9,231 bases of DNA from Clostridia bacterium (GCA_017452405.1 JAFTMM010000107.1:1-9231), one strand, 5' to 3'. Numbered from the stretch's first letter, positions 1-5,727 are shown. A program made the numbers and translations. Notes: generated by a model not told the origin, from the sequence alone.

Positions 1-144
1 CGAAAATCGTACGCCGTAGGCGCACGTCCGCGCGGTCTGCCTCACGGCGACAAGCGGATTTTCAAGGGAAAGAACGAAAAAGATATCGTAGATGCGTGCA
101 TTTCTGGCGCAACCGAAGGTAGCGTTAGCGGTGCGCAAGAATAA
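1..144 (+). CDS. 3' end of an unidentified gene (partial, 47 codons)
   Basis: Frame 1 is open from the window edge for 47 codons to a TAA at 142-144. The peptide begins RKSYAVGARPRGLPHGDKRI and continues through a basic stretch to an ending of GATEGSVSGAQE. Codon use resembles mnmA and copA, so it is probably the real end of a plus-strand gene that starts outside the window and converges on mnmA. The last 11 codons lie inside a 33-bp repeat (109-141) found again, inverted, after mazG, so the native C-terminus may have been replaced by repeat sequence. I do not recognise the family from this fragment and assign no function. Confidence 0.55.
   Translation, partial: RKSYAVGARPRGLPHGDKRIFKGKNEKDIVDACISGATEGSVSGAQE
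109..141 (+). repeat. 33-bp dispersed repeat, copy 1 (inverted partner at 9076-9108)
   Basis: The core is AGCGTTAGCGGTGCGCAAGA at 121-140. The reverse complement of 9076-9108 matches this stretch at 31 of 33 positions by direct comparison. A shorter diverged copy lies at 463-481. This copy is in frame with the partial gene and the TAA follows it directly. Confidence 0.75.
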
Positions 145-146
145 AG

Positions 147-174
147 GTCATCCTGAGCGTTAGCGATAGGATCT
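147..174 (+). repeat. GTCATCCTG...GATAGGATCT dispersed repeat, copy 1
   Basis: GTCATCCTG (147-155) and GATAGGATCT (165-174) flank a 9-base centre. The same two end words occur in the opposite orientation at 5675-5710 around a different, longer centre. The ends are conserved and the middle is not. The copy begins 3 bases after a stop codon. Confidence 0.6.
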
Positions 175-185
175 TATCCGCAATG

Positions 186-450
186 TAAATGAATTGCAAT
201 TCTTCGAATTGCATGAATTGACAGCTTCGCTGTCATGAATTCTCGCTTACGCTCCATGAATTGACGACTACGCCGTCATTATTGATTAATTTTATCCTCA
301 ATGCAAGCGTAGCTTGTGAGTTTTTGATTTGCGATTTGCAAATCAATTCTTCAGCGCTCAACGGCGTTCAATTCATGCGCTCGAAAGAGCGCAAATCATA
401 GCGTAACGCTCATGCACCATAGGAGCAATTCATAGCGCAAGCGCGCGGAA
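186..450. repeat. Array of short hairpins linked by ATGAATT words, between convergent genes
   Basis: This 323-base gene-free junction (145-467) holds no convincing ORF. ATGAATT occurs at 189, 213, 235 and 256 (steps of 24, 22 and 21 bases), and its reverse complement AATTCAT at 370 and 427. Between them are perfect short stem-loops: 196-212 (7 bp, loop TTC), 219-235 (7 bp, loop TTC), 304-316 (5 bp), 324-346 (9 bp), 376-393 (7 bp, GAAA loop) and 400-410 (4 bp). The heptamer points downstream from each of the two convergent genes. The hairpins could end or protect transcripts from both sides, or be a non-autonomous repeat of the REP kind. No member has a proper T-tract. Confidence 0.7.
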
Positions 451-462
451 CGTGTTAATGAA

Positions 463-481
463 AAGCGTTAGTGGCGCGCAA
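463..481 (+). repeat. Diverged copy of the AGCGTTAGCGGTGCGCAA repeat at the mnmA 3' end
   Basis: This stretch reads AGCGTTAGTGGCGCGCAAAA and matches the core at 121-139 at about 16 of 19 positions. On the minus strand it supplies the last codons of mnmA and its TAA stop (470-468). Confidence 0.5.
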
Positions 482-1577
482 AATCTATTACGCCTCCGCC
501 CAGACAGCGGTTGCCGTCGTATAAAACGACGTACTGCCCCGGCGTTACCGCTCTTTGAGGAGCGACAAACGTTACTTCGGCGGAGAAAACCGATCTGTCC
601 GTTATGCGGACGTGGCAGGCTTGGTCGGGCTGACGGTAGCGAGTTTTAGCGTAGCAATCGAACTCGTCTGCTTGGGGTGCGTCGCCAATAAAATTAATGG
701 ACGGCGTAATGAGTGAAGAAGAAAACAGTTTGTCGTCCTCACCGCAGGAAACCACGAGTTCGTTGCGCTTTAAGTCCTTATGAACGACGAACCAACGCGC
801 ATTTTCATAGTCCGCTTTGCCTCCGATTCCCAGCCCTCTGCGCTGACCGAGAGTGTAGTACATAAGACCGTCGTGACGACCGAGAACAACGCCCGTTTCG
901 TCCACGATATTACCCGGCTTTGCGGGCAGATAGTTCATTAAAAACTTCTTAAAATTGCGCTCGCCTATAAAGCAAATGCCCGTAGAGTCCTTCTTTTTGG
1001 CTACAGCGGTCAAATCTCGCTCCTCGGCTATGCGCCTTACCTCCGTTTTACGGAGCTTACCGAGCGGAAAAATGACGTTAGAAAGCTGAGAAGCGCTAAC
1101 CTGATTAAGGAAATACGTCTGGTCTTTGCTCTCGTCGCAGGCTTTTAAAAGGTGCGTGGTCTTCCCGCTCGAAGAGGGCGCGTCGTGCGTTATATCGCAA
1201 TAATGTCCGGTAGCAATGTAGTCCGCTCCCAGCTCCTTTGCATACCGCGCAAAAGCGTCGAACTTAATCTCGCGGTTGCACAGTACGTCGGGGTTGGGCG
1301 TACGACCTGCCTCGTACTCGGAAAGAAAGTACGAAAAAACACGGTCCATATACTCCTTTGCAAAGTTGACCGAATAAATGGGAATTCCGATCTTGGACGC
1401 TACGTTCCGAGCGTCCTCCCAATCGTCCGCCGAGGTGCAGGCTCCGCCCTCCTCGGTTTCCTCCCAATTATGCATAAATAATCCTACAACGTCGTATCCC
1501 TGTTCTTTGAGAAGCAGGGCGGACACGGCGGAGTCTACCCCTCCGCTCATTCCTACGACTACGCGCTTTCTTTCCAT
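468..1577 (-). CDS. mnmA: tRNA-specific 2-thiouridylase MnmA
   Basis: MnmA makes 2-thiouridine at wobble position U34 of Glu, Gln and Lys tRNAs in the cytoplasm, adenylating the uridine and adding sulfur passed from a persulfide relay. From the ATG at 1577 the product is 369 residues, essentially the usual family length. Visible are the PP-loop SGGVDS (11-16), NPDVLCNREIKF with the first catalytic Cys (C100), TGHYCD (123-128), and STGICFIGERNF with the second catalytic Cys (C202), followed by the C-terminal barrel domain. An upstream in-frame TTG at 1595 would lie inside the promoter, so ATG 1577 is the start. No Shine-Dalgarno precedes it. The -10 box ends 6 nt before the ATG, which suggests a leaderless mRNA. 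The final codons and stop fall in a dispersed repeat. The gene stands alone and converges with the partial gene at 1-144. Confidence 0.96.
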   Translation of the reverse strand: MERKRVVVGMSGGVDSAVSALLLKEQGYDVVGLFMHNWEETEEGGACTSADDWEDARNVASKIGIPIYSVNFAKEYMDRVFSYFLSEYEAGRTPNPDVLCNREIKFDAFARYAKELGADYIATGHYCDITHDAPSSSGKTTHLLKACDESKDQTYFLNQVSASQLSNVIFPLGKLRKTEVRRIAEERDLTAVAKKKDSTGICFIGERNFKKFLMNYLPAKPGNIVDETGVVLGRHDGLMYYTLGQRRGLGIGGKADYENARWFVVHKDLKRNELVVSCGEDDKLFSSSLITPSINFIGDAPQADEFDCYAKTRYRQPDQACHVRITDRSVFSAEVTFVAPQRAVTPGQYVVLYDGNRCLGGGVIDFARH

Positions 1578-1583
1578 ACGCAA

Positions 1584-1612
1584 AGTATACCGCAATAGAA
1601 GAATTTAGTCAA
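1584..1612 (-). promoter_or_regulatory. Sigma-A-type promoter of mnmA, apparently leaderless
   Basis: On the minus strand a TTGACT -35 (1612-1607) and a TATACT -10 (1589-1584) are separated by exactly 17 bases. Six bases (TTGCGT) then precede the mnmA ATG. With normal -10 to +1 spacing, transcription begins at or next to the A of the ATG, leaving no room for a ribosome binding site. Confidence 0.8.
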
Positions 1613-1740
1613 GATAATAATAAAAGAGTAGCAAAAATCCCACGTCAAAAAATTATGAGAAAGACATCTATGCTAAGTCACATTGCGGAAAATTAGATTC
1701 TCCCTCGCGTGCTTTTTATAACCTAAATTTACAAACCGTA

Positions 1741-1769
1741 TTGACAATATTAGGGAAGAAGTGTATAAT
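1741..1769 (+). promoter_or_regulatory. Perfect consensus sigma-A promoter before the small membrane protein gene
   Basis: TTGACA (1741-1746), a 17-base spacer and TATAAT (1764-1769) match both consensus hexamers fully. The expected start near 1776 gives a leader of about 43 nt containing the AAAGGAG site of the gene at 1819. It fires divergently from mnmA. Confidence 0.85.
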
Positions 1770-1818
1770 GAAAGTAACTTTGGCAGATTTGAGCAGTAGT
1801 ATGAATAAAGGAGAAACT

Positions 1819-2061
1819 ATGAAAAAGAAAAAATACGATTATTACGTTGATCCTGCTCAGCAAGCGCAGTATGTAAAGACGAGGAAGAAATTTATAGTTG
1901 GTGTTTTTCTATTTATAATAGGCATTCTTCTTATTATTCCATGTGTGATTTGTATTGCTTTAGGATACGTTTTTATAGGGATAGCTTGCTTGTTTTCTGC
2001 TATCGCGTTACTTATAATAGGTTGGGTGTTGATGGGATGTCCCGGCTTATCCTATATGTAG
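1819..2061 (+). CDS. Small two-helix membrane protein, unknown function
   Basis: This 80-residue product starts at the ATG at 1819, chosen because AAAGGAG (1807-1813) lies 5 bases upstream. In-frame extension to 1741 would run into the promoter. The N-terminus is short, strongly basic and tyrosine-containing (KKKKYDYY), followed by a polar stretch and two closely spaced hydrophobic helices at about 25-48 and 50-73, with a short loop around GY. The tail GCPGLSYM is brief. The basic N-terminus and positive-inside rule suggest both ends are cytoplasmic. I do not recognise a family. It has its own perfect promoter and an AT-rich sequence, and no terminator separates it clearly from the gene at 2281. 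It might be a small stress or envelope protein, but nothing seen here decides that. Confidence 0.7.
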   Translation: MKKKKYDYYVDPAQQAQYVKTRKKFIVGVFLFIIGILLIIPCVICIALGYVFIGIACLFSAIALLIIGWVLMGCPGLSYM

Positions 2062-2280
2062 CATTGAAACGGCGATGGTTAAAAATAATTGGAGGTTAAA
2101 ACCAAACTTGGAGAGTAAGGAGCAAGCGCGTACGTATTTATAATTGATCCATATGATCATTTAAGCTAACCGTTACGCTTCGTTACTCTATTAATTTGCT
2201 AGGTATAAAATATTTTTTTGCATTTGCGGATATAATTTTGGGCGTATGTGTTATGAGCGTAAAACGCGCGAGGAGAAAAA
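2062..2280. other. AT-rich intergenic stretch with weak promoter-like elements
   Basis: These 219 bases separate two small genes. A TATAAT at 2231-2236 would put transcription near 2243 and give a leader of about 38 nt for the gene at 2281, but no good -35 hexamer stands 16-18 bases upstream. A small inverted motif (GTTACGCTTCGTTAC region, 2172-2186) lies in the middle. A 22-codon ORF at 2075-2143 lacks a ribosome binding site and is not called. I see no structured RNA or clear terminator. Confidence 0.4.
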
Positions 2281-2595
2281 ATGGATCAAATTAAAGCATT
2301 GATAAATGAAGTTATTCAAGATTGTCAAAATATATTGGTTGACAAATCTTATCAAACGCCTAATATACCTATTATTAACGTAATTTTGCGTGAATTTATA
2401 GAGATGAAAGACTATTTAGCAGTTAATAATAAAATCTTATTGTTAGATAAAGATAAATTATGGACTTTATGGTCAATAAGAACAATTATAGATTCAGCTG
2501 ATTATGGCTTTGATAAGGATCTTTTCGATAAGGTAAGAATGGTAAGCAGATTAAGCGAAAAATTAGATGAAAAATATGTTGTATTTAAATATTAA
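2281..2595 (+). CDS. Small AT-rich hypothetical protein
   Basis: This 104-residue soluble-looking protein starts at an ATG 5 bases after AGGAG (2271-2275), a good site that fixes the start. It is rich in Ile, Leu, Lys and Asp, with predicted helices: an N-terminal amphipathic helix (about 1-20), a second region around IINVILREFIEMKDYL (31-46), and a basic/acidic C-terminal helix ending in EKYVVFKY. No Cys pair, signal peptide, membrane segment or catalytic motif is apparent. Its first 60 bases are 14/60 G+C, against 32/60 in a sampled copA line, so it is compositionally foreign next to its neighbours. I recognise no family. Small size, helical character and AT-richness would fit an immunity or other accessory protein, but that is only a guess. 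Confidence 0.65.
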   Translation: MDQIKALINEVIQDCQNILVDKSYQTPNIPIINVILREFIEMKDYLAVNNKILLLDKDKLWTLWSIRTIIDSADYGFDKDLFDKVRMVSRLSEKLDEKYVVFKY

Positions 2596-2640
2596 AAGGT
2601 TCCCATTAAAAAATGACGTTGGAATAAAATAAATAAAGTA

Positions 2641-2669
2641 TTGACAAAAGCGGTAAGGCGTGGTATAAC
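2641..2669 (+). promoter_or_regulatory. Sigma-A-type promoter of the mscS operon, apparently leaderless
   Basis: TTGACA (2641-2646), 17 bases, then TATAAC (2664-2669). Six bases (TATATT) separate the -10 from the ATG at 2676, the same geometry as at mnmA. No Shine-Dalgarno sequence can fit between promoter and start codon. Confidence 0.82.
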
Positions 2670-2675
2670 TATATT

Positions 2676-3494
2676 ATGAACTTTGAAGAAATTTGGAATA
2701 CCATCGTTGCGTTCTTTGAGGCGCGGGGATGGTCAATAGTAATCTTTCTCGCCGTGTTCGTTGCCGGCGTGATTATCGTGCGGGCGGTATGCTATTGGCT
2801 TAGCAGACTGCTATTAAAGAGCAAGGTGGAAAAGACGCTGGTTGGATTTATTATAACCGTCCTGCGTTTCGTGCTTTACCTCGTTCTCGTGTTTATACTT
2901 GCGGGCGTAATCGGCATAGATATGACGCCTATTGCGTCGGCGCTCTCGGCGGCGGTAGTGGCTATCGGTCTTGCGCTTCAGAGCAGTTTGTCCAACATAG
3001 CCAACGGCGTAGTGCTTATCTCCACCCGTCCGTTCAAAGAGGGCGATTACGTGGATATTGGTAGCGTGTCGGGAACGGTGCAGTCGGTAGGAATGTTCGT
3101 TACCGTACTCATTACCCCCGACAACAAAAAGGTAGTGCTGACGAACACCAACGTGCTTGCTAACGACGTAGTAAACTACTCCGAGCGACCTACGCGCCGT
3201 GTGGATATGGTTTTCTCCGTTTCTTACTCCGAGGACGTAGAACGCGCAAAGAGTATTATTTCAAGGGTAGTCGAAGCGCATCCACTCGTACTTGACGAGC
3301 CTGCGCCCACAGTACGCTTGCACGAGTTTAAAGATAGCTCGATAGGTATAATCACTCGACCGTGGGTAAATAACGCCGATTATTGGACGGTGTATTGGGA
3401 TCTCAACGAGCAAATTTACGCCGAGTTAAACAAGGAAGGAATTCAGAGACCTTTCAACCAGCTTGACGTGCACGTTAAAAAGGAGGAGCAATAA
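2676..3494 (+). CDS. mscS: MscS-family small-conductance mechanosensitive channel
   Basis: This 272-residue membrane protein should open under membrane tension to release solutes during hypo-osmotic shock (E. coli MscS has 286 residues and is a heptamer). TM1 is about 19-41, TM2 about 55-80, and the pore-lining TM3 about 84-116 with the family signature LALQSSLSNIANGVVL leading into RPFKEGDYVDIG and the cytoplasmic beta domain. The C-terminal alpha/beta domain includes YWTVYWDLNEQI and ends QRPFNQLDVHVKKEEQ. Aligned by eye to E. coli MscS, pore Leu105 is Val95, Leu109 is Leu99, kink Gly113 is Ser103 and Gly121 is Gly111. The start follows the -10 box by 6 nt with no ribosome binding site, so translation is probably leaderless. 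The stop overlaps the next gene's ATG by one base. Confidence 0.93.
   Translation: MNFEEIWNTIVAFFEARGWSIVIFLAVFVAGVIIVRAVCYWLSRLLLKSKVEKTLVGFIITVLRFVLYLVLVFILAGVIGIDMTPIASALSAAVVAIGLALQSSLSNIANGVVLISTRPFKEGDYVDIGSVSGTVQSVGMFVTVLITPDNKKVVLTNTNVLANDVVNYSERPTRRVDMVFSVSYSEDVERAKSIISRVVEAHPLVLDEPAPTVRLHEFKDSSIGIITRPWVNNADYWTVYWDLNEQIYAELNKEGIQRPFNQLDVHVKKEEQ
3481..3486 (+). promoter_or_regulatory. AGGAGG ribosome binding site inside the mscS 3' end
   Basis: AGGAGG lies in the last codons of mscS, 7 bases before the ATG at 3494. It supports that start and translational coupling of the two genes. Confidence 0.8.
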
Positions 3495-4003
3495 TGATTA
3501 CGATGATCGTGACTTTGTCAATTTCCTTCGTGCTTCTCTTCGTGTTACTCATGCTTTTTCTTCCGAGGAAAAAGGTTTCGCCCGCAGCGCACGCCGAAGA
3601 CGCTATGCTTGTTGCCGAGGCTATAGCGGTAAAGCTCGTCGAAAGCCCGTCCAAAGACGGTCTTAAAAAGCTTCTTAAGGCGGTTAGGCGCGCGGATAAC
3701 GCGCTGTCTACGGCGGTGTATAAGGGACTTGTGGAGCTTAATCCTGCGGTAGCGCTCAACGACGAGAACCTCAAGATTATTATTAGTCTTATTGCAAGCA
3801 AGGCAAACGCGGAAAGCATTTCCGACTTTGTGGAAATACTGCTTGAAAACGTCCGCCACTCGCTCGTAATCGTTCAACCTTTTGCGAAACGCGAAGTGGA
3901 CGACAGCGTGTTTGCGATTAAGACAAAACACGGCGCAACCGTGTACCTTAACTCGGTTAAGGCAAAAAAAGGCGGTGGCGACTCGGACGAGGAAAATAAA
4001 TAA
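3494..4003 (+). CDS. Single-pass membrane protein coupled to mscS, unknown function
   Basis: This 169-residue protein has one N-terminal hydrophobic helix (about 4-23) followed by PRKK, which predicts an N-out, C-in anchor. A cytoplasmic part of about 140 residues looks helical from 31 to 135 (including DGLKKLLKAVRRADNAL and ISLIASKANAESISDFVEIL), then has a probable beta section (VFAIKTKHGATVYLNSV) and a charged GGGDSDEENK tail. The ATG shares its A with the mscS stop and has a strong AGGAGG, so the two proteins are probably made together. I recognise no named family. It could regulate or scaffold the channel, but only the gene order supports this. A hairpin terminator follows closely and ends the operon. 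Confidence 0.85.
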   Translation: MITMIVTLSISFVLLFVLLMLFLPRKKVSPAAHAEDAMLVAEAIAVKLVESPSKDGLKKLLKAVRRADNALSTAVYKGLVELNPAVALNDENLKIIISLIASKANAESISDFVEILLENVRHSLVIVQPFAKREVDDSVFAIKTKHGATVYLNSVKAKKGGGDSDEENK

Positions 4004-4018
4004 GTTTAATTTAACGGT

Positions 4019-4053
4019 AAAAGCGTGATTCTCATATTGGGTGTCACGCTTTT
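4019..4053 (+). terminator. Intrinsic terminator of the mscS operon
   Basis: The arms AAAAGCGTGA (4019-4028) and TCACGCTTTT (4044-4053) form a perfect 10-bp stem with a 15-base loop. It lies 15 bases after the stop codon. The symmetric A/T ends give four terminal U residues, and there is no longer T-tract. No gene enters it from the right, so its role is probably plus-strand. Confidence 0.75.
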
Positions 4054-4093
4054 AAATCGAAAACAAACGCTAAAATCAATAAATGCGTAAAAG

Positions 4094-4113
4094 ATTATAA
4101 GTATACTTATAAT
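4094..4113. promoter_or_regulatory. 20-bp perfect palindrome upstream of the ATPase promoter, candidate operator
   Basis: ATTATAAGTATACTTATAAT reads identically on both strands. Its centre lies about 50 bases before the predicted transcription start and its right end is 5 bases before the -35 box. That is typical of a site for a dimeric repressor or activator. It could alternatively be a chance feature of AT-rich DNA. No regulator gene lies beside it. Confidence 0.5.
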
Positions 4114-4118
4114 AATTG

Positions 4119-4147
4119 TTGACAAAGATTGATTTTTTTGTTAAAAT
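4119..4147 (+). promoter_or_regulatory. Sigma-A-type promoter of the ATPase gene
   Basis: TTGACA (4119-4124), 17 bases, TAAAAT (4142-4147). The start is expected near 4154, giving a leader of only about 15 nt whose first bases hold the AGGAG site at 4155-4159. Confidence 0.75.
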
Positions 4148-4168
4148 GCGGTATAGGAGTGATTATTT

Positions 4169-5614
4169 ATGATAACGTCGAAAGAGGGAATATTAAAAGT
4201 ATTAACCGCGTATAACCCTTGGTGGAAAACAGGCGCGGTAAATCCTAAAATGACTCGTGCGTATAAAAGATTTGCTTTTTACGAGGCTATGAGGCGTTTA
4301 AATGAAAAAGATATACGCAGATCCGTTGTACTTACCGGAACGCGCCGAGTGGGAAAGACGACCATTCAATACCAGATGATTGAAGCTTTGCTTTTATCCG
4401 GCGTAGCTCCTCAAAGAATAGTTTTTATATCAATGGATCATCCTATGTTGAAATTAAGTCAATTTCAAGAGGTTTTGGAATGTTATCATGAAAACGTCTA
4501 TCCCGAACAGGACGTGTATTATTTCTTTGACGAAGTTCAATATGCTCAAGATTGGGATCGTTGGTTGAAGACTATTTATGATACTCAGCCTGAAACGAGG
4601 GTGGTTGCTACCGGTTCAGCCAGTCCTGCGTTAATTAAAGGGAGTAGGGAAAGTGGCGCTGGTCGTTGGTCCGTCATTCAAGTTCCGACTATGTCGTTCT
4701 ACGAGTATTGTGAATTGATTGGGGTAGACCTTCCCGATATTCCAAAAGACTTGAAAGTAACCTCTTTGCTTTATATGACTCAAATCGAGCGTTCGCAAAT
4801 TATGTTGCAACTTTCCAAGGTTCAAAACCATTTTATGAGATATTTGCAAATAGGAGGCTTCCCGGAGCTCGCCCTTGCCGACAACGATATTATGGCGCAA
4901 CAAATTATGCGCGAGGACGTTGTCGACAAGGTGTTAAAAAGGGATTTGCCGTCGCTTTATAGCATTAGAAACGCCACTGAGCTTGAACGCATATTTTTGT
5001 ATTTATGCAACGTTTCCTCCGAGATTGTGTCTATAGAAGCTATTACGAAAGAATTGAACGGAGTTTCTAGAACGACCGTCGAGAATTATATTCAATATTT
5101 GGAAAGCGCTAATTTAATTTACCAAAGCTGGCCGGTAGATATGGTAGGTAAAAAGGTATTAAAGGCAAGCCCAAAGATTTATATATCTGATGCGGCTATA
5201 CGAAACGCAGTATTAATGGACGACTCCATCTTAACCGATACTACGGAGATGGGAAAGGTGGTGGAAACCGCCGTGTATAAACACGTAGCGTCATTTTATT
5301 ACCAATTTGCAACTTCCGTCGGATACTTCCGTGGTGGACGAAAAAATAAAGAAGTAGATATCGTCGTAGATTATCCTAACATCAAAAACATTCTGCTTGA
5401 AGTGAAGTATAGAGAGAATGCGTCAATTTCTGACGACGACGCTATAGTGGAATTATGTGACGAGGCTTGTGCCTCCATCGTTGTTACTAAGAAAGCAAGC
5501 GACTTCGGGATTCATAATACAAAGCGCAATAAGAATTTATTAAGAATACCGGCATTTGCCTTTTTGTATTTGCTTGGTAATGCCGAAAAACACGGTTACA
5601 GAGGCATTGAGTAA
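4169..5614 (+). CDS. AAA-superfamily ATPase with DUF4143-type C-terminal region
   Basis: This 481-residue protein fits the AAA_14 plus DUF4143 ATPases common in gut anaerobes, a family of unsettled function. The Walker A motif is GTRRVGKTT (57-65), Walker B is YYFFDE (117-122), and a sensor-like ATGSAS lies at 147-152. A winged-helix-like region follows (about 284-316, SIEAITKELNGVSRTTVENY). Near the C-terminus, GYFRGGRKNKEVDIVVDY (385-402) and LLEVKYR (409-415) give a D397...E411-x-K413 arrangement like the PD-(D/E)xK nuclease fold usual in DUF4143 proteins; activity is not implied. The start is set by AGGAG 9 bases upstream. A 20-bp palindrome precedes its promoter. No partner gene lies adjacent, as the flanking genes are mscS and copA units. 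Roles in DNA handling or defence are possible but unsupported here. Confidence 0.88.
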   Translation: MITSKEGILKVLTAYNPWWKTGAVNPKMTRAYKRFAFYEAMRRLNEKDIRRSVVLTGTRRVGKTTIQYQMIEALLLSGVAPQRIVFISMDHPMLKLSQFQEVLECYHENVYPEQDVYYFFDEVQYAQDWDRWLKTIYDTQPETRVVATGSASPALIKGSRESGAGRWSVIQVPTMSFYEYCELIGVDLPDIPKDLKVTSLLYMTQIERSQIMLQLSKVQNHFMRYLQIGGFPELALADNDIMAQQIMREDVVDKVLKRDLPSLYSIRNATELERIFLYLCNVSSEIVSIEAITKELNGVSRTTVENYIQYLESANLIYQSWPVDMVGKKVLKASPKIYISDAAIRNAVLMDDSILTDTTEMGKVVETAVYKHVASFYYQFATSVGYFRGGRKNKEVDIVVDYPNIKNILLEVKYRENASISDDDAIVELCDEACASIVVTKKASDFGIHNTKRNKNLLRIPAFAFLYLLGNAEKHGYRGIE

Positions 5615-5619
5615 AGGTG

Positions 5620-5654
5620 AAATTTTCCCTCCAAGATGGAAAGGAGAGAAATTT
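5620..5654 (+). terminator. Hairpin after the ATPase gene, weak terminator candidate
   Basis: Arms 5620-5632 and 5643-5654 pair over about 11 bp, with one C-A mismatch and one bulged T, around a 10-base loop. It starts 6 bases after the stop codon. There is no T-tract, so it may slow or stabilise the transcript end rather than terminate. Its left arm is part of the CCCTCC repeat unit. Confidence 0.35.
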
Positions 5655-5713
5655 ATAGGATGACAGGGAGGACGAGATCCTATCGGTCGCAGTGCTCCCT
5701 CCAGGATGACAAG
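5627..5713 (-). repeat. GTCATCCTG...GATAGGATCT repeat, copy 2, with CCCTCC direct repeats
   Basis: Read on the minus strand, GTCATCCTG (5710-5702) and GATAGGATCT (5684-5675) match the ends of the repeat at 147-174, with a longer centre here. Two direct units, 5627-5643 and 5697-5713, agree at 14 of 17 positions, and AGGATGAC occurs at 5657 and 5703. The element fills most of the 113-base gap between the ATPase gene and copA. I see no promoter or CopY/CsoR-like operator in the gap. Confidence 0.6.
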
Positions 5714-5727
5714 AGAAAGTAATATAA

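Noticed and set aside
186..450. CRISPR array, because a short word recurs every 21-24 bases
   Set aside because: The repeated word is only 7 bases, the intervals are self-complementary hairpins rather than spacers, orientation flips midway, and no cas gene is nearby.
452..649. 65-codon plus-strand ORF
   Set aside because: It lies antisense over the 3' end of mnmA, has no ribosome site and has a repeat-derived start; it is a shadow frame.
1578..1595. TTG start six codons upstream of the mnmA ATG
   Set aside because: The TTG lies inside the 17-bp promoter spacer and the -10 box would be coding; the ATG at 1577 also fits family length and the immediate ERKRVVVGMSGG start.
1741..1818. In-frame 26-codon N-terminal extension of the small membrane protein
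   Set aside because: It would begin at the TTG of the -35 box. The ATG at 1819 has a good AAAGGAG.
2075..2143. 22-codon ORF between the two small genes
   Set aside because: No ribosome site and no recognisable content; too short to support.
5615..5727. Copper-responsive operator (CopY TACA-type box or CsoR-type site) before copA
   Set aside because: I found no TACANNTGTA box or GC-rich inverted repeat of the expected form; the gap is repeat sequence.
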